A stretch of DNA of 64,000 nt, taken from contig JAFFSR010000264.1 of NCBI GenBank assembly GCA_017163975.1, positions 2,356,001 through 2,420,000 on the forward strand. Reading direction: 5' to 3'. Below the pieces are notes generated by a model, which saw nothing but the letters and a program-made list of their open reading frames with translations, was not told where the DNA came from and did not search any database. The translations under genes were made by a program, and so were the position numbers. The DNA comes from Anastatus disparis (Eukaryota > Arthropoda > Insecta > Hymenoptera > Eupelmidae). The first letter of the stretch is position 1, and each line of letters opens with the position of its first letter. This document shows positions 1 through 9,900 of this stretch, in pieces.

Positions 1-409
1 GAAAAATTAGTTTATGTGTTAACAATATCGCGTAACTCTTAAAAAAAATCCGACCTCATTGGGTATCGGTTGATTGTTCGTCAATAAAGTGACTGATCAT
101 CCATCGGTAGTCAAAGTTGTTCGGTTGATGTATCAGAGGTTTCTGGCCTCAGTAATGTAATAAACGGGTCTGAGTCCATGGTCTCTCTGATACTATCATC
201 GAAAAAAGTTAATTATATAGAGGACAATATCCTCATATATTAACTTTTTCTTATAAAAATTAAAAAAAAATTGTTTGAATAAAATTAGAAGTACAATGTT
301 AAAGTGTTACCCAGGTTTTCGGATAAAAAATTTAATCCAGAAGTATTCTTCTTTAAGCGTCTAACTTCTTTGGTACTATGGTACCAAAGAAGTATGCAGT
401 CGACATTTC
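1..409. other. AT-rich stretch without a gene; short palindrome
   Basis: No coding signal seen. The only structure is a perfect hairpin at 364-393, with 13-bp arms (ACTTCTTTGGTAC and its complement) around a 4-base loop, just before the MITE-like element at 410. Confidence 0.5.
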
Positions 410-603
410 ACCTCCCGTGATGTGTACTCTTTAAATCTGAAAGAGTAATTTTAACAAATTTTCACTCATTAAGAGTGGTTTTTTACTCTATCAGTCAAAA
501 AACTAATCCACTCTATCATGGATTGACTGTTTTGTGACTATCAGAGTAGAAAATCACTCTATCAAATTTAGAGAGTATGAGTATATTATACACCAAGGGA
601 GGT
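410..603. repeat. Short inverted-repeat element (MITE-like)
   Basis: The ends ACCTCCC (410-416) and GGGAGGT (597-603) are complementary and continue imperfectly inward (GTGTACTCT against the complement of the right side). The interior has several 'ACTCTATCA'-type words and a hairpin around ATCAGTCAAAA / TTTTGTGACTAT. About 194 bp and no ORF. No convincing target-site duplication was found, so the superfamily is open. Confidence 0.45.
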
Positions 604-743
604 AAAATATTTAAAACTATATGATAAATTATATAATTTAGATTATGTGATATATTTATAGTTTTACCACATAGTTTCATCATATTATTTTATTTTGTGG
701 ATTTATCGTCCAATTTCGATAAAAGTATATAATAACACTATAT

Positions 744-1110
744 GACCGACGCATTGGCCGAGTGGTTCGGCGCGCGCCAGGCAATTTGCAGAGTTAAGCA
801 GCATTGGCCGCGGTTAGTACTTGGATGGGTGACCGCTCCAAGGAACGCTGCGCGTCCAATCTGGACTTGCTTTGTGTGATGGTCGCTTGGGCGTGTTGGC
901 CACATGACAATGTGAGCGGGAGGTATGGCAAATAAGGTGTAGGTATCCTGGTACAAGGATGCCTAATACCGAATCTGCTATATACTCCGACCCATTCCAG
1001 AGAGGGTTTTCCCAGGTTTTATCCCACTTTATATATCAATAAAAAATGGAAGTGTAAATAAAGGTGTGTAAGATCGTAAAGATCAACGTGGAATCCACTA
1101 AATTTTTTTT
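744..1110 (+). mobile_element. SINE with 5S-rRNA-like head, 13-bp target duplication
   Basis: Positions 791-836 match the internal promoter half of 5S rRNA: GAGTTAAGCAGC, then CGGTTAGTACTTGGATGGG and TGACCGC. Just upstream, 752-765 reads TTGGCCGAGTGGTT, like a class II tRNA A box. The element ends in a T-rich tail (about 1101-1110). The 13-mer AATAACACTATAT occurs immediately before (731-743) and immediately after (1111-1123), which is a target-site duplication and fixes both ends (367 bp). The body after the head (about 845-1100) resembles nothing I recognise. It is a retroposed pol III unit, not a working 5S gene. Confidence 0.8.
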
Positions 1111-1123
1111 AATAACACTATAT

Positions 1124-1546
1124 CGTAAAATTATCTCTCGTTTTTCGCTGACCAGACGAGGTTCAAGCCATAATACATCATAACACATAATTTGATTATA
1201 TGGTTTCATCATATGATTTCATAATTTTAATTTATTACATGATAAAACTATATGATAAAATAATATAATAGTTAAATTTATTGTATAAGTATAATTAGTT
1301 ACATAAATACATACTGCTATTGATTTTATTTTACTAATCCATTAAAAAGTAGTCTCATATAAAAAATATATTATTTTATTCATAATATGCTACATTAAGT
1401 CATAGTTAATTGAATATAAACTTTAACATTAATTAATAATATAATTAAAATATAATGGAACAGAATTAACAGCTTTTGTACTTTTTATTATAATACGTAA
1501 TTTCTCATATTTAATTTATCAAATGAGAACCATACGTATTATATAT
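1124..1546. other. AT-rich stretch, nothing recognised
   Basis: No gene, repeat boundary or RNA signature seen between the SINE and the foldback element at 1547. Confidence 0.4.
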
Positions 1547-2244
1547 CTGTTGAAAAAGTCCACACGGAATTCCATGTGGAATTTCAAAGTAGAATTCCAT
1601 ATGGAATCAGATGGATTTTCCAGTAGAATTAAATGGAAATTCCAGTGGAAATTCCACATGGTATTCCATGTAAAATCCCATATGCTATTTTATGCAGCAT
1701 TTGATAACGATTAATTCAGGGTTTTTTTTTAAGAACTAATTGCCTTTATCAGTACAAGATCCTTATAGGAATACTAATTTTTCGGCTCAATCTTCAGAAG
1801 ACAGAGATCGTAGAAATTTCCAACAGTTCCATCAGCTAGTGATTATATACCAACACAAACTTTTGTATTACCAATCACCAATTCATTTGACATTCTAATT
1901 GCACCCGTCATATAGAAATATAACAAGTAGAAATCCATATAATCATTAGCTGGTGAAACTGATGGAAATTTAAACGATCTATCTTTTGAGGATGAAGCAG
2001 AAAAAATTAGTATTTCTATAAGGATCTTGAATATATGAATAAAAGTAAGTAGTTCTCAGAAAAGTAATCCAGGATTATAATCGTTATCGAATACTGTATA
2101 AAATGGCATATGAAATTGTACGTGAAATACTATGTGGGATTCCCACTAGAATTTCCATCAGATTTTACTGGAAATTCTGTCTGATTCCATATAGAATTCC
2201 ACCTTGAAATTTCATCTGGAATTTGATGTGGACTTTTTCAACAG
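1547..2244. mobile_element. Foldback DNA element, long terminal inverted repeats
   Basis: It begins CTGTTGAAAAAGTCCACA and ends with the complement (TGTGGACTTTTTCAACAG). The two halves stay complementary for about 320 bp each, with a short unpaired centre around 1860-1930. Many imperfect GGAATTCCAT-type palindromes lie inside each arm. It carries no transposase. The small ORF at 1523-1714 is produced by the repetitive arm. Superfamily unknown; a clear target duplication was not found. Confidence 0.75.
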
Positions 2245-2325
2245 GGATAAAATATAACTATAAATAAAAATTGAATCACGAAATACGAAAAAAATAAAAT
2301 ATAACATTTTCAACTTGATTCATAA

Positions 2326-2851
2326 TTAAACTTCAGATATATCTGATACAATTGTCGAAGAAGCTAGTCTAGAGTTATATTCCTCTGACTCAGAATTGTA
2401 TCTCAAATCCGATGATGATTCCGAGTCCGAAGATTCTTGTCGTACTGTTTTAATTAAGCAGTTGATGTAAGCTTCCAAATCTACTTTCCATTTATTTTTA
2501 AAAGACCGTCTATCTTCAGATTTTAAAAATTTAATATCAATAAATGAAAAATAGAATTCTGAAACAATAAAACAATATTTAAAAAAATATATATTAAATT
2601 AAATAAAAATCATAATATATCTCACTTCTTAAAACGGCTTTTTTCACTGGAGTTAAAGGTTTTCTTGGCGATCTATTTGGCAAAGATATGGTACACTTAT
2701 CCACATTTATGGCTCTATTGGCTAAGTGGTACGACGTCCATAAGGCTCTAGCCAATTTTCTCAAGAACTTTGTTGGAGTTTGTTCCGTTTTTATATTTTT
2801 CCATACAGAATATGGAATTAAAATTCCATACCGTAAATTAATCATTTTCAT
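2326..2851 (-). CDS. BEN-domain exons (last two exons of the broken gene)
   Basis: Exon 2851-2626 opens after a polypyrimidine tract and TTAG and ends AGAA|GTGAGA. Exon 2558-2326 opens after TTTCAG and ends with TAA. Together they encode a pattern typical of BEN domains: TPTKFLRKLARALW, then YHLANRAINV, then RKPLTPVKKAVL, continuing across the intron into a basic helix (RRSFKNKWKVDLEAYINCLI). The tail (QESSDSESSSD and following) is acidic and serine-rich. The intron between them is 67 bp. The call rests on motif spacing; a profile search (BEN, PF10523) would settle it. Confidence 0.65.
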
Positions 2852-3853
2852 CTAAAAGGAAAAAAAAAATTATTTTATACATACCCTAGCTTAAAAAATT
2901 TATAAAAGTAAATTAATATTTTTGAAGAAAACTGTAACATTGAAAATTTATGTAAGAATTTGGACAAAACAATCAATATTTCAAATTTTTTTTTAACTTT
3001 CGCAAACTTTCATAATGTCTCATTTTGATTAATTTTCTAACATTTTAAAAATTTTACATAAATAATTGAAAGTTTCTGAAAGAAACAAAAACGTACTTAA
3101 AATTTTTGTAAAAATTTTGTTAAATCTATAAGTACATTTAATTTTTTTTTTAATTTTAAAAAGTTTTAAGCTTTAAAACTTTTAATTCAAATAATAATCT
3201 TTTAATTTATAAATAATTGCATCATAATGTCTGAAACTCCAAAATATTTTGATTTAAATAAGAAATAACAGTAAAATTTATAAAAAAATCTGAAACACAA
3301 TAAAAGAAAATGAAAGAAAATGTAACAAAATGAAATACGGTATTGTCCAAATTTTTAGAATGTTCAGAAATATTTTGAAAAAATTTGGAAATTCAAGAGA
3401 AATTCTTAAAATTTCTGATATTCTAAAAAAATTCGGAAAGTCTAAAAAATTAAATTAAAAAAGTTAAAAAAATTAAAAAAGTACTTTCTCATATTAATAA
3501 AAGGACCTGATAATAAATTCTTAATCAGCTTGTCCTTTTTACAACACAAAAGTTATATACAATGTTGAATTTTGCATTCAACTCAAACGCATACAAACAC
3601 TGGCGTCTCATAAAAATTCACTCAATGGAGAACGAAACTACAAGGTAAAAATCTTATCGTGAAAAAGAAGGAAAATTAAAACGACGTTATAAATTCAGAA
3701 ATGTTAATCAAACAGTATAAAGTAACAGTATAAATAGCAGCACGATTTTCACATTAAATAAATAGATTTCATCATTTTATAATTTAAAAATTGTAAACGC
3801 ATTTAATTTTTTTTATTATACGAGAGATAATATATTATATAAATTGAACTTAC
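2852..3853 (-). other. Intron of the BEN-domain gene
   Basis: About 1 kb of AT-rich sequence between the donor GTAAGT (3853-3848) and the acceptor TTTTAG (2857-2852). No repeat or RNA gene recognised. Confidence 0.5.
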
Positions 3854-4058
3854 AATTCCATCATCCGTTTTTTTGTTCCAGTATTCCATTTCTTTCATTT
3901 CATCCTCATTATGATATTTTTCAGAGTCATATTCGGAGTCACTTCGTCTCCTTCCACGTTTTGGTTTTTTCTTATGTTTTCTGTTTGATGATTTTTTTTC
4001 AACGTCATGTATCTTTTTTTTTTACTTTTCTTTGTTCTCTTTTGTTCCTTGAGCTTTC
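3854..4058 (-). CDS. 3' half of the BEN-gene linker exon, cut by the Gypsy insertion
   Basis: Reads in from the LTR boundary as Lys/Arg-rich sequence, then KKPKRGRRRSDSEYDSEKYH and NEDEMKEMEYWNKKTDDGI, ending at a consensus donor (GGAATT|GTAAGT, 3853-3848) in phase 0 with the BEN exon. Upstream of the A-run at about 4014-4023 the open frame is shifted by one base relative to downstream, so the joined exon does not read through as given. Confidence 0.6.
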
Positions 4059-4371
4059 TGTAGAGATAACGTAGCGTATATTATATGATTGGTATTCTTC
4101 GTACGATCTGACTCCAAATAATATATAAATCAGGCCTACAACCTGATAGTTAAACGTGTGAAAGGAAGGAGATAAAATAATCTGCAACAGAACTAATTTA
4201 AGCTATTAATATTTTATTTATTAGTACTTCGCCAGCAACCACCGGCCTACGCGTCAATCTTGTCAAGCAAGAGGTTCAGACGCTACTGATACAAAGTCGC
4301 CGCTTCATCTCTAACGACGATGAAGACGACTCGCGCTTGCGCAGTACAAAACCACTTACATGGTCCTCACA
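4059..4371 (-). repeat. 3' LTR of the Gypsy element
   Basis: 313 bp, TGTAGAG...CTCACA on the plus strand, which is TGTGAGG...CTCTACA in the element's sense. It aligns base for base with 14323-14635 except at two positions (T here against C there, in GGTATTCT[T/C]CG and GGTCC[T/C]CACA). Confidence 0.92.
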
Positions 4372-4385
4372 CACTCCCCCCCAAA
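4372..4385 (-). other. Polypurine tract (plus-strand primer)
   Basis: In the element's sense this reads TTTGGGGGGGAGTG directly before the 3' LTR, the expected position and composition for the RNase H-resistant primer of second-strand synthesis. Confidence 0.8.
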
Positions 4386-5130
4386 TGCCAACGCGGGGAA
4401 AATGCTATTTATGAAAAACAATGATTTTACAAAGTTTGGCGATACAGAAATATATTTTAATCGCGTTGCATTTAAGTAAAAAAAAGAAGGACCATGTCCT
4501 GCCAAAAGGCTTACAAACAAGGTGTTTCTCATTTAAGCGCAGATTAACATTTGTTTAACAGTAGACTGTATAAAAGCAGCTAAAACATAAAATTATCTTT
4601 CTACTTCTATAAGCGCGTACATTTTTTTTAGATCGCTTAAAGTTGCGAATCTTTCTTTTCTTAATAATTACCATACTCATAACAATAGTAATCGTTCAAA
4701 TTTTAAACATCCGTCCAAACACACTCACACAGGTAAGTACATTAGACTTTACGCTATTATTTAACAGCTAGGAACGCAACAACACACATGCTTCTCGTGA
4801 AGAAAAAAGGAACTTTTACCCTTACTGAACACGTTATACATTATTAGTGCGCACATGTATATGTTACAACCTTACACAAGTAATATGCGTTCATAAACTA
4901 CAACACTGTTAAATGTAAAGAATACAGAGTAGTATATACGTTAAGTTTTAATATAAAACTAGTAACTGCTAAAAAGTTTTTTAATAATAATAAGCGCGTA
5001 TAAAACTAAGGTGGTTGCTTATAAATACTTATTTTTCTAAGTACAAAAGAAAAGAAAATACAATATTTTACATTTTTCTAAAACAAACAATATAAGTTTC
5101 TTAAAATTACGCTCGCTCGCACGACCAGCC
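4386..5130 (-). other. 3' untranslated region of the Gypsy element
   Basis: Lies between the stop of the LRR-like ORF and the polypurine tract. AT-rich, with no ORF of note. Confidence 0.6.
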
Positions 5131-6873
5131 CTACCTAACCTTAGTAATTCTAAGGGTTTCGCCTATTTTCTCTACCTTGCAGTTTCTAAAACAAAACTGG
5201 ATAACTTCTACACGTTCTGTTCTACACTTTACTAACTCGACGAACAGTCGGTTGGTCTTTTTACTAAGATTAATTAAGAAATCCAGTTTTAAAAGTTTTG
5301 TCTTCTTTTTACCCAACTTATTATCTATCCTGATACTTTCTATCTGGGTACTTACAATAGAAGATAGAGAACCATATATAAATGGGCTGTAGTCCATGCT
5401 TACAGTTTTTAACTGGGTTGAATGGGAAAAATCAAGCATGTAGTTGATTCTCATCCCATTCAAGATCAAGTGTTCTATGGAAGGTGCCTTGGCCAGTATG
5501 TTGGCCACGAGACCCTCCAGGTCACGATTATTAGTCAAGTCAACATGCTTAAGGGCGACAGAGAGATGCAGACGTGGCTCATATGCCCACTCGATTAGAG
5601 GGCTGCGCTCTTGCGTGAACGCCAATTCCCATTTTTCAATGAGATTTTTAGCACTAAATACGTGATCGATGAGCATGAAGTCGTAGACTTCTCGATCGCA
5701 TCCCCTGCAATCCCGCAATGACAACGCTCGCAGAGTTGTGTTAGTCCTGACAAAGTCTATAATACAATGAATTTGGATCCTTTTACAATCCACAACAGAC
5801 AGTGCTCTTAATCGATGAAGAGGCTGTGTGTTCAGAAATTCCAGGCTAACATTGTTGTTACTAGTAAAACTTAACTCTTCCACGTTACCGAAATTGGTGT
5901 TTTTGTGGACGCGAGTACGTGTCCTGCCGATATTTAACTTTTTAATAGATACCCAGTTGTTCAACGAGTCGAGAATATCTGGGGTTATCTCAACACCAGT
6001 CAAATCCACTTCGTTTAGGCATCTGAGCTTACTTCTTTGATAGTTTAAAATCTTAATTAATAGACTACTATTTACATTTTTACTACCAGCTCCTACCACA
6101 ATGCTCTTGAATTTAAAATGAGCCGCATCATGCGTCATTAATCTAACAGAATTTTCTTGATTATAGCGTGGTATAGAGGAATCGAACGAAGTTGGCAGAG
6201 TCAAAAAGGTATCTAACGAGTAACAAGCCTCGTAAAATGAAAAGAAGTCTTCAGCGCCAAGGTACTGTGTGATCAGAGATAAGGTCGAATGATTAGTCAT
6301 CACACTCAACACTTCCCGCGGAAAAAGAGATGGTTTAATGGCACGGTTATATAGAGGGGCTCCTGGTGCACTCAGCAACTCCTCATGCGGTCTTATGCAA
6401 AACGTGCTTGCTTTACCACCCTCGTATCTCCAAACGAGTTTTTTTAGAGCGGCAGCGCATTGCACACGACAAGAAGCAGCGATGCTTTCGCAAGAAAGAT
6501 CAGCAGTTGTCTTGCCTTTCCTGTAATGGATTCTATCCACCACCACGTCAAAGCATTCGGCGTCATGAAAGACTTTTAAGATTTGTTCCTTGCTAATTCT
6601 TGTAAAGATATTAAACAAGAACAACTTCTTAACCAATTGGTTATTATATAACAGGACCGGGCTTCTGACACCGTGGGAAACGTAATCATTAGTTACGAAA
6701 TATCCAATCCGACGTGTGTTGCGGCGCCTTCTATCATCTTCCTTATTCTGAGCAGCAATTTTGTACTCCTCAAGGTATAAGAGTGCGATAAAACAATCAG
6801 CCTTAATTTTATGGCATAGATGTTCATCCTTGAAACGCTGCAATTCTTCAATAGTTCTGTCTAACTCCTCCAT
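5131..6873 (-). CDS. Extra Gypsy ORF: F-box/leucine-rich-repeat-like protein
   Basis: 580 codons without interruption, in the place where some Gypsy elements carry env. It is not envelope-like: no signal peptide, transmembrane segment or furin site is visible. Residues about 1-55 are charged and helical. Residues 82-150 could be a small alpha/beta domain of RRM type (LFLFNIF at about 84-90), which is weak. Residues about 184-225 (FPREVLSVM, then LITQYLGAEDFFSFYEAC) look like an F-box. From about 284 onward leucine-rich repeats follow (CLNEVDLTGVEI; IKKLNIGRT; RALSLRDC; LKHVDLTN; IEHLILNG), ending in a basic tail. F-box/LRR proteins are substrate receptors of SCF ubiquitin ligases. If the reading is right, the element carries a host-derived adaptor. 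The frame differs from pol, with a gap of 110 nt. The start was chosen because a splice acceptor lies five bases before this ATG. Confidence 0.7.
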   Translation of the reverse strand: MEELDRTIEELQRFKDEHLCHKIKADCFIALLYLEEYKIAAQNKEDDRRRRNTRRIGYFVTNDYVSHGVRSPVLLYNNQLVKKLFLFNIFTRISKEQILKVFHDAECFDVVVDRIHYRKGKTTADLSCESIAASCRVQCAAALKKLVWRYEGGKASTFCIRPHEELLSAPGAPLYNRAIKPSLFPREVLSVMTNHSTLSLITQYLGAEDFFSFYEACYSLDTFLTLPTSFDSSIPRYNQENSVRLMTHDAAHFKFKSIVVGAGSKNVNSSLLIKILNYQRSKLRCLNEVDLTGVEITPDILDSLNNWVSIKKLNIGRTRTRVHKNTNFGNVEELSFTSNNNVSLEFLNTQPLHRLRALSVVDCKRIQIHCIIDFVRTNTTLRALSLRDCRGCDREVYDFMLIDHVFSAKNLIEKWELAFTQERSPLIEWAYEPRLHLSVALKHVDLTNNRDLEGLVANILAKAPSIEHLILNGMRINYMLDFSHSTQLKTVSMDYSPFIYGSLSSIVSTQIESIRIDNKLGKKKTKLLKLDFLINLSKKTNRLFVELVKCRTERVEVIQFCFRNCKVEKIGETLRITKVR

Positions 6874-6892
6874 GTCACCTGCAGAATAACAC
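6874..6892 (-). promoter_or_regulatory. Putative 3' splice site for the LRR-like ORF
   Basis: In the element's sense: TGTTATTCTGCAG|GTGAC followed by ATG. A pyrimidine-rich stretch plus CAG five bases before the ORF start suggests that ORF3 is translated from a spliced subgenomic RNA, as env is in errantiviruses. The matching donor was not identified. Confidence 0.5.
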
Positions 6893-6983
6893 GGGGAGAA
6901 GAAAGAAAATTAATTACTAACTATCATGGTTTACAATTAAAGCACGTGTGCTAAGATTACTATTTACAAGTTTAAAATCGCGA

Positions 6984-9900
6984 TTATAACAGATCTGAAT
7001 TAAATCCTAATCCTATGTCAGGAATAAAATTACATTTTATCATGCCGTTGAACAGAATATTGCCTATCTTCTGGTAGTCGACCGCTTGATTATGGCGAGT
7101 ATGTGCCAATGATTGCATGCATTCAGCGAAAGCGTTAGGTACTTCGGCTGAGTTAAAGACGACCTGTAAGAATGCAGGTATGTCATTAAAGGCTTGGGTT
7201 TTACGCGCTTGTAACGCTTGGATCCTATGCAGTCCTAACCAAGGCAAAGATCCAGTTACCCAAGATAACATATTATAAATTAGTGATTCCATGTCGCCAC
7301 GTTTGGTGTACATACCGTTATGGGCGTCTCTGCTTCTATACAAGTAATAACCCTTCTGGACTTTTGATAATTCTGATTTTAATGGGCCAGAATAAACCGT
7401 AGTCACTTGACCAAAACCGATTAGGTAAACCTGGTCTGGTTTCACCAAATCAACTAAAATATTAGCTGGTTTAAGGTCGGTGTGCACAACGTTAACATTA
7501 TGCATAAATTCAAGGGCTAAAGTAAGTTGCCATGCAATTGTTAAGACTTGCTGCAGAGGTAACTTTTTATTGGAATCGCTCAATACCTTCTCTAGGTTAG
7601 CACCATATTTCTGTATGATTATAAATCTATACAGGTCCTCTTTAATTAAGAACTCTCCTTGTGCTAAAAATCTAGGGATAGCGAGAGCAGGAAGTTGGAA
7701 CTGATTGATCCAACTTTCCAATTTATCGAAGCTGGCATGCTTAAGATAAAAATTAATTTCAGTAGCTAAACGAGATCTCCTTGATAATTCAAACTTGGCA
7801 ATAGCAGATGGGAACTCGTGTGTAGTGTCACCACAAGCCAGAGCTTCCAAAATAAAACCAAATTTGCCTTGATGAATCTCATTTCCACAAGACCATCTCT
7901 TTCCTTGATTATCAGCGATAATAAAATCGATAGGATAATCTGGAGGATCTTCATTAGCTACAGTCTGCTCATTATCGTCAACTCTGTTTAACACATCATC
8001 AGAGGCGATAATATTACCATCCGCATCATTGCGGTGTGAGTCAGAACTAGCCGCTTGCTCGAAAGCGTTGTCAGAATCAGTGTTTTGTTGTGCTTCTAAA
8101 TTAGCAACAGCATTATCAGGATCTAAGTCCGCTGTACTTAAGTCATGGACACTGGAATTTACAGCGTCAGGACCAATACGCGCGCGCACCTGCACCACTG
8201 TTCTGTTATTTAACTGAGGTTCCTCATAAGTTTGTGAATCCAACGGAATATCTTCGTCTTCATCATCAAACAAGCCGTACGCTGGTTTAAGCAACTCGGC
8301 GGCAACAGTTTTATTTACACCCTTCACTTCTATGACAAAATTTCTGCCACTAGGAGTTCTGGATATTACCTTATAAGGGCCTGAGTAAGGCTTATCAAGA
8401 GTTGGCTTAATAGCTCTTACTCTAAGAAACACGTGAGAACACGTGTCAAGATCTTTGAGCACAAAAGTCCTGGTCGCACTATTGTGCTGAACCGGCACCG
8501 GTCTTAACTCCCCCATGTATGCTCTAAATTCTTCCAGAAATGACGATTTGCATGGCTCACGGTCTGAAGAAGCGAAGAATTCCCCAGGAACTCGCAGACC
8601 GGACCCATAAACAAAGTCGGCAGGACACGCTTGGGTGTCCTTACGCACACATGTTCTTAAACCAAGTAAAACTAACGGAAGAGAGTCAACCCAGTTACCA
8701 TTATCAGCGTGGCAACGGAGAGCAGCTTTTAATGATCTATGCCACCTCTCAACTAATCCGTTAGCCTGAGGATGATAAGCAGTAGTACGAATTCTAGCAC
8801 AACCAAGTATGCTTAGTAACTCAGTAAACATTTGCGACTCAAATTGAGCTCCCTGGTCAGTAGTTATGACTTCAGGAGCGCCAAATCTCGAGATCCAGTT
8901 CTCAACAAGGGCTTTAGCCACCGTTGTTGCCAACGTATCTTTAATTGGAACAGCTTCTGGCCATCTAGTATATCTGTCGATGATGGTCAATAAATGTTTA
9001 TAACCGTTGCATGAGGGCAAAGGTCCAACAAGGTCCAAGTGCACGCGCGTGAATCTTTCATCAGGCACGGTGAAATGCTCAGGCAAAAATTTATTATGCC
9101 TAGAAACTTTGCACTGTTGACACTTCAGACAGTTTTTACACCATTTATTAATATCGCGGTGCATATTTGGCCAAACATATTTATTTCTAATTAGTCTGTC
9201 TGTGACTTTGGCACCTGGATGCGAATTAGCATGAAAAAGACTAAATGTTTTCTTTCTTAAAGATTTAGGCAGATACGGTCTCAAGAACTGGCCTTGTATA
9301 TCACAATAGATAGGTATGTCAGCTCCCAGGGTTACTTTATGCAACTTCAAAGGATGCTTGACATTTTGGAGCAACTTTGTTAACTCTTCGTCTTTCTCTT
9401 GCTCTTGATGTAGACTTGCTAAGTCATACATTAACGGCAGACGGAAAGCATCAACTCTTGCTTTAAGCTGATTAAATGAAGTACTAGTTTTTACCTCACT
9501 TAAGTTCAGTATTTTAACTTCGGCTACGTTTTCTATTCGTGACAGAGTATCGGCGACTGTATTGCTCTCACCCTCTATGTAGCAGATCTCGCAGTTGAAC
9601 TGAGCAATGTACGTCAACTGACGAATCTTGCGGCTACAGGCTTTCTCCAAGCTTTGCGACATAGCAAAAACCAACGGTTTATGGTCAGTGTATATCTTGA
9701 ATTGTCTTGTCTCGACAAAATAGTGGAAGTATTTTAATGCTTCGAAGATGGCTGTAAGCTCACGATCATACACTGAATAATTTTTCTGCGCTGGCGTCAG
9801 CTTCCGAGAAAAGAAAGCTAAAGGTCGCCACTCGCCACGAATATGCTGCTCTAAGGCAGCTCCGATAGCAAAGTCTGAAGCATCCGTGATTAACCGAGTC

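Noticed and set aside
791..836. Functional 5S rRNA gene
   Set aside because: Only the promoter half matches; the 5' half is absent and the block sits in a SINE with target duplications.
738..956. Minus-strand ORF over the SINE
   Set aside because: Antisense of the 5S-like SINE; GC-rich DNA simply lacks stops.
5131..6873. Envelope glycoprotein in the third Gypsy ORF
   Set aside because: No signal peptide, transmembrane helix or cleavage site; LRR pattern instead.
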